From NCBI RefSeq assembly GCF_030463535.1, contig NC_132892.1:34412109-34476108 (forward strand): a DNA stretch of 64,000 nt. The letters are read 5' to 3'. Below, in pieces: positions 59,090 to 64,000 of the stretch. The notes below the pieces were generated by a model that made no database searches, was not told where the DNA came from, and saw nothing but the letters and a program-made list of their open reading frames with translations. Origin of the DNA: Salminus brasiliensis. Its lineage: Eukaryota; Chordata; Actinopteri; Characiformes; Bryconidae. Position numbers and translations under genes: made by a program. How positions within the stretch are numbered: the first letter of the stretch is position 1; each line of letters opens with the position of its first letter.

Positions 59090-60730
59090 GCTCATCCAGT
59101 TGAAAACAGACCCTATACTAGTAAACTAGCTGGTTAACCAGCTCTTAACCAGCAAAGGGTATGTTGTTGCATGTCATTTAGACCAGCAAAACCAACAAAC
59201 TCAAAAAACAAAATACTGGGCAGAAGCTTAGCTGGTCAACCAGCAATGGGAGATGTTTCGTTGATCTACAACACACCGCCGTATATTGGAAGCTAGTAAT
59301 CTAAGCTCCAAACCAGTGAATGACATTTGAACGTTGGTGCTAGTCATGCTGGTCAACCAGCTTGGTGTTTGTTGGTCATGCTGGTTGTCTAACTAGGTCA
59401 GGCTGTTTATGCTTGTAGACCAGCAAAACCATCAAACTCAAATAAAAACATGGTGGTCAACCAGCAATGGAAGATGTTTTGCTGATCTCCAACACAACCA
59501 GCATTCAAGCAATCCGAGCTCCAAACCAGCGAATGACATGTTTGGAACATTGGTGTGCTTGTCAACCAGTATGACCATGCTGGTTGACCCCCTAAACCAG
59601 CACCAGACCAGATTAAACCAGTTTAGACCAGTTTGTATTTCCTGAAAGCTAATTCAGCAGTTTTTATAGTTTGATTTATGTATAATGTGAATGAAACCTA
59701 CATAAAAACACACTGTCTATCAGCATTGGTCTAAAATATTGGTCTAAATATCAGAGATTTTAACAATAGAGGCCAAAAGTATCTTTTGGTTGGTGTTTCG
59801 GTTAAAAACTTTTTTTTGCTGGTTGGGAGATCTCCAACAAAACCAATTCTGGTCAACCAGCAGTGGAAGCTGTTTTTCTAGTCTGTAAACCAGCTGGCAT
59901 GGTGGTCAACCAGTAATCCAAGCTCCAAACCAGCAAATGATGTGTTTTGAATGTTGGTGTGCTAGTCAACCAGTATGACCATGCTGGCTGACCAGCTAAA
60001 CCAGCACCAGACCAGCATAGTTTAGACCAGTTTAGACCAGTTTGTATTTCCTGAAAGCTAATTCAGAAGTTTTATAGTTTAATTTGTGTATAATGTGAAT
60101 GAAATCTAAATAGTCTCTCTATTAGCATTGGTCTAAAATGTGGTCTAATATCAGAGATTTTAACTATAGAGGCCTAAATTATCTTTATTAAGTTTAATAT
60201 TTGTTGCTGGGAGATCTTCAACAAAACCAGTTTTGGACGCTTTTTCTGGTCTGCAAACCAGCTGGCATGGTGGTCAACCATACTGCTATGACCATGCTGG
60301 CTGACCAGCTAAACCAGCGCCAGACCAGCATAAACCAGTTTAGACCAGTTTGTATTTCCTGAAAGCTAATTCAGCAGTTTTTATAGTTTAATTTATGTAT
60401 AATGTGAATGAAATCGAAATAAAAACACACTCTCTATCAGCATTGGTCTAAAATATTGGTCTAATATCAGATATTTTAACAATAGAAGCCAAAATTATCT
60501 TTATTTAGTGTTTCTGTTCAACAGAAATATTTGTTGCTGGGAGATCTCCAACAAAACCAGTTTATGCTGAGTTTTGGACGCTGGTATACTGGTCAACCAG
60601 TAATCCAAGCTCCAAACCAGCGTTGTTTTGAATGACCATGTATGACCATGTTTGAGTAGTTGACCAGTTAAACCAGGCTGGCTGACCAACTGGCTGACCA
60701 GTTAAACCAGCACCAGACCAGCCGGAATAA
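59090..60730. repeat. ACCAGC-rich complex tandem array
   Basis: Dense CCAGC/GCTGG words with a long-period repeat. AGACCAGTTTGTATTTCCTG recurs at about 59,627, 60,036 and 60,341; GGGAGATCTCCAACAAAACC near 59,825 and 60,538, with a variant near 60,210. Units are about 300-410 bp. Earlier 240-bp-spaced units (GGTCAACCAGCAATGG) lie at 59,240 and 59,455. No coding capacity. Confidence 0.8.
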
Positions 60731-60849
60731 ACCGCTTAGTGCTAACATCACATATCGGTCTAAAATATGCTGTAAAATATCATATTTTAACTTTAAAGGC
60801 TGGAATTAAAGCTATTCCGTGCTTATTTAGATAGCTAGCAAAACGGCTA

Positions 60850-61265
60850 ACGTACACCGAGCTCCCCTCAGAAAGCCGTTGAAAATTCAAATCAGCCAGA
60901 GCCGTTGGTCCGCAGAACTGCCTCACGCGCGCTGGCTGCTGGCCAATCCTAGCGAGCCAGAGCGAGCGCGGAGCCAATCGCCGCGCTTCAGATTGAGCAG
61001 AGGCGTGGCAACGGGACGAAATGGGGTGTGGAAAAAAACCCAGAACGACGTTTGTCGCTCCCGTTTGAGTCAATCACCGCGCAGGGGGCGGGGCCACGTC
61101 GGCCAACCGTATTGCGGGATGGGTTTGGAGCGCGGGGGGCGGGACATTTGCTAACCAATCAGGGCAGCGGAGGGCGGGGAATGCCGCAAAACGGGTGGGT
61201 TAGGAAACACCAACGCCTCGGCAGCGCCAGCAATGATGGAATTGAGGGAGGCGTCCTTCCTCACG
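60850..61265 (+). promoter_or_regulatory. CpG-rich promoter-like region
   Basis: Rich in CpG, with CCAAT-type boxes (GGCCAATCC 60,952; GAGCCAATCG 60,972; AACCAATCAG 61,154) and GC boxes (GGGGGCGGGGCC 61,084; GGGGGGCGGGAC 61,134). It stands out from the AT-rich surroundings. Probably the promoter of a gene lying to the right; orientation is inferred from the downstream donor-like site. Confidence 0.5.
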
Positions 61266-62169
61266 GACTAATCTGATGTTTCTGATGTTTTTCTGATGTT
61301 TTTCTTTTTCCTCGCAGTTTTATTAAAACCTGGAGCCTCTTCTTGCGTTTGGACGGTGAGGGGAGCTCGGTTTGATCCGGGGATGGAGATTTTACCCTGA
61401 AAACCTGCAGATCGATCTGGTTAAGGCTGACTGGGACTGACTGGGCGCTCCGTGCGTGGGAATACCAATTCTAGGCATTATTATTATTAGCAGTATTATT
61501 AGTATTATTATTATTATTATTATAGGACGCACGATGGGCTTGGAGCTTTCTGAGAGGTGGAAATCTTGGGAATCTTGAGCTGCACTAAGCCTATATGTGA
61601 GCTTTTATGAATATTAAATGGGGAATAGTGTATAATAGAGCATTTCTGTATTAACCTGAGCCATTAACGCTGTTCTTTTTAGACTACAGTCAATTATCAG
61701 ATATCCATCCACACCATACAGGCTGTGTAATGCATTAATATCATTTATTCTATGATAATAATTATTGTTATTATTATACCTTCCCCATTGTATGCAGGCC
61801 CGTTTTTTTTCCCAGGGTGTTGTCGTGGCGTGGCGTCTACATTATAACCCCTACACAGCCCTTATTAACAATAATAATAATAGCTAATAATAACCGTCTT
61901 TGGCGTTTTACAGTACTGTTTATTAGTCGTTTTTATTATTATTATTATTTTTTTTGTAATCCAACACTGACCCCACGGACAGAAGGACGCGGTGCAAGAA
62001 ATAAATAAATAACAATAAAATAAATAAATAAATAAATAAATATATAAATAACGTCAAGATTTCCCCCTTCTCCAAGCCTGCGCGAGCCCGGATCAAAGGA
62101 AATGTGATTATCATTAATATTGTTAGTATTAGTATAATAATCAGTGCTGTATTATCAGCTGCCGTTCCG

Positions 62170-62555
62170 AGACACGACCAGCGCGTGATTGAAGTGATCG
62201 GAAGCCTCTGATCAAACTGATCGATAAGGTGAACGGCTGGCAGGAGATGGAGACGCCGCGCTGCCCGTGATCGGAGGGAGGGTGGTGCTGAGGAAGGGGG
62301 TGGGGGGTGCAGAGTGGTGTAGGTGGGGTCGGGGCTGGTTGGGGTCTGGTTTGGTGTGTTCCTGCCTGGAAGATGGCAGCTTATTAAAAATTAATCTGTT
62401 ACGCATCGGCGAGACTAACAGAAGAGGAGAGAGGAGAGGAAGAGGAGGAGGAGGAGAGGAAGAGGAGGAGGAGGAGAGGAAGAGGAGGAGGAGGAGAGGA
62501 AGGATGGACGACAGGCACTGAAGCCCCAGAAGGGAGGATACAGGAGCACGAGAAG
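62170..62555 (+). other. Candidate 5' non-coding exon of a gene beyond the window
   Basis: A CpG-containing, purine-rich stretch ending CACGAGAAG|GTAAAACA with a good donor at 62,556. It contains three tandem copies of a GGA/GAG-rich unit (62,421-62,503). No long coding frame, so a 5'UTR exon is the natural reading. Not proven. Confidence 0.35.
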
Positions 62556-62597
62556 GTAAAACACACTAATGTGGATTAAGGTTGGATATGAATGGGT

Positions 62598-62924
62598 CTG
62601 TCTGTCTGTCTGTCTGTCTGCTTATCTGTCTGTCTGTCTGTCTGTCTGTCTGCTTATCTGTCTGTCTATCTGTCTGTCTGCTTATCTGTCTGTCTGCTTA
62701 TCTGTCTGTCTGTCTGTCTGTCTGCTTATCTGTCTGTCTATCTGTCTGTCTGCTTATCTGTCTGTCTGTCTGTCTGCTTATCTGTCTGTCTGTCTGCTTA
62801 TCTATCTGTCTGTCTGTCTGCTTATCTGTCTGTCTGTCTGCCTGCTTATCTGTCTGTCTGTCTGCTTATCTGTCTGTCTGTCTGTCTGTCTGCTTATCTA
62901 TCTGTCTGTCTGTCTGCTTATCTA

Positions 62925-62955
<31 letters not shown>

Positions 62956-62996
62956 GCTTATCTATCTGTCTGTCTGTCTGTCTGTCTGTCTGCTTA

Positions 62997-63031
<35 letters not shown>

Positions 63032-63052
63032 GCTTATCTGTCTGTCTGTCTA
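62598..63052. repeat. (TCTG)n microsatellite with interspersed CTTATCTG
   Basis: About 455 bp of TCTG tetranucleotide repeat interrupted by CTTATCTG and CTATCTG. All three forward frames stay open because a 4-bp repeat without stops reads alike in each; none is a gene. Confidence 0.97.
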
Positions 63053-63451
63053 TATGAGGGGTTCTTCAAGGGTTCCTCAGTAAAGGTTCTGTACAGAACC
63101 CAGACGAGTCAAAGAATCACAGAATCACTTCTGTACGTTAAAGCAAAACGAGAGTTCTAGATAATAGTGGAAAAGGGGTTCTTTGATTTCTAACAACAGT
63201 GGAACCCCTTTGAATGTTCCGAATGGAGAACATCTACAAGACATTTCCTTGTATATTAAGAAGGAACCATCCCAAGCGTACTTTCCCACGTGATCCCTCG
63301 AAGAACCCATTTTCCAGCAGTAAATGATTTTATTAGAACTCTTGGAGAACCCATTTCAATACGATATATAGAACTGTTTTACATGTTTATCTAGAACCGC
63401 AATCATTTTGATGCTTAAATGCTTCTCTGTCTGGCTCTAGTCTTCTGAATG

Positions 63452-63907
63452 ATACACTATATTGACAAAAGTATTGGGACACCTGCTCGTTCATAATTTT
63501 CTTTGAAATCAAGGGTATTAAAAAAGACTTTCTACTAGCATAGCTGTGAGGATTTGATTGCATTCAGTGACGAGAGCTAAAGTTAGAAAGGTCAGGATGT
63601 TGGATGATGATGATGATCACCACCCCACCTCATCATCCCCAACTCAGTATCCTGAAAGTACTGGATGGAGCTCCACCACCATCATTCCAGAGAACATAGC
63701 TCTTCTCCCACTGCTCCACAGCTCCTCAGTGCTGGGGGGCTTTATACCACCCCTCTAGCCCACGCCTGGCATTATTAGGCAGCATGGTGCTGATAGGTTC
63801 ATGATGTTGATCTGCTCCAGAGAGTCCTATTGTATTGGCAGTACTTCTTCTTCTCTACAGGGACTAGGCATTTGTTAGAAGGGGTGGCCACAAATATTTG
63901 GACATAT

Positions 63908-63912
<5 letters not shown>
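63452..63912 (+). mobile_element. Tc1/mariner-type MITE, near complete
   Basis: It begins ACACTATATTGACAAAAGTA TTGGGACACC and ends CCACAAATATTTGGACATAT. The internal landmarks (ACCCCACCTCATCATCCCC, TGATCTGCTCCAGAGAGTCC) are present. It is the longest copy in the window. A TA microsatellite (63,913-63,961) follows. Confidence 0.7.

Positions 63913-63961
<49 letters not shown>
63913..63961. repeat. (TA)n microsatellite
   Basis: About 48 bp of TA repeat directly abutting the MITE end. Confidence 0.9.
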
Positions 63962-63964
<3 letters not shown>

Positions 63965-64000
63965 ATACTATATACTGTGTTGAAACATATGTATGTAAAT

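Noticed and set aside
62569-63160. Three overlapping 160-190 residue open frames rich in SVCL
   Set aside because: Products of a TCTG tetranucleotide repeat, which reads alike in every frame; not protein genes.

Overview
The window looks like teleost fish nuclear DNA. It has long intron-exon genes with GT/AG junctions, fish-type immune receptors (FISNA-NACHT-B30.2 NLRs and CD300/pIgR-like receptors), and a dense load of Tc1/mariner, L2-type LINE, tRNA-SINE, MITE and microsatellite sequence. The repeat mix suggests an otophysan, perhaps a characiform; that is a weak inference.

Layout. 1-23,130: three tandem plus-strand CD300/CMRF35-like (pIgR-like) genes. Copy 1 (1-4,159) is cut by the window edge and carries three lesions, so it is probably a pseudogene. 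Copy 2 (5,923-11,462) is intact by exon phase: 7 exons, 369 residues, tail with one ITIM and one ITSM. Copy 3 (19,424-22,637) is intact: 7 exons, 344 residues, tail with three tyrosines spaced exactly 14 residues apart. Their introns and spacers hold LINE, SINE, MITE and Tc1 remnants, and a near full-length L2 LINE (11,607-15,480, minus) follows copy 2. 23,130-26,000 is a spacer with no gene I can recognise. 26,000-38,812: a plus-strand PYD-FISNA-NACHT-LRR-B30.2 gene (1189 residues, intact frame). 39,350-46,300: minisatellites, AT microsatellites, MITEs, an intact Tc1-like transposon (44,050-45,644) and a decayed LINE. 46,450-54,133: a second NLR gene, FISNA-NACHT-LRR-B30.2 without PYD (965 residues, intact frame). 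54,134-60,800: LINE, Tc1, MITE and SINE debris and an ACCAGC-rich tandem array. 60,850-62,560: a GC/CpG-rich region with CCAAT and GC boxes and a possible first exon, probably the start of a gene lying beyond the window. 62,600-64,000: a TCTG microsatellite, a MITE and a TA repeat.

How the genes fit together. The CD300-like genes encode cell-surface receptors whose tyrosine motifs are of the kind that recruit SH2 phosphatases or adaptors. The NLRs are cytosolic ATP-binding sensors; the PYD of the first could nucleate an inflammasome through ASC. They lie side by side in one innate-immune cluster. Joint regulation is inference only.

The strongest observations are: a 42-bp tandem repeat (14 codons) that encodes the ITIMs of the CD300-like tails and continues beyond the stop codons as decayed units; exchange of tail type between nearly identical ectodomains; and a minisatellite that supplies the first AATAAA signals after the PYD-NLR stop codon. 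All exon models come from reading splice sites and reading-frame phase by eye, with no transcript support.
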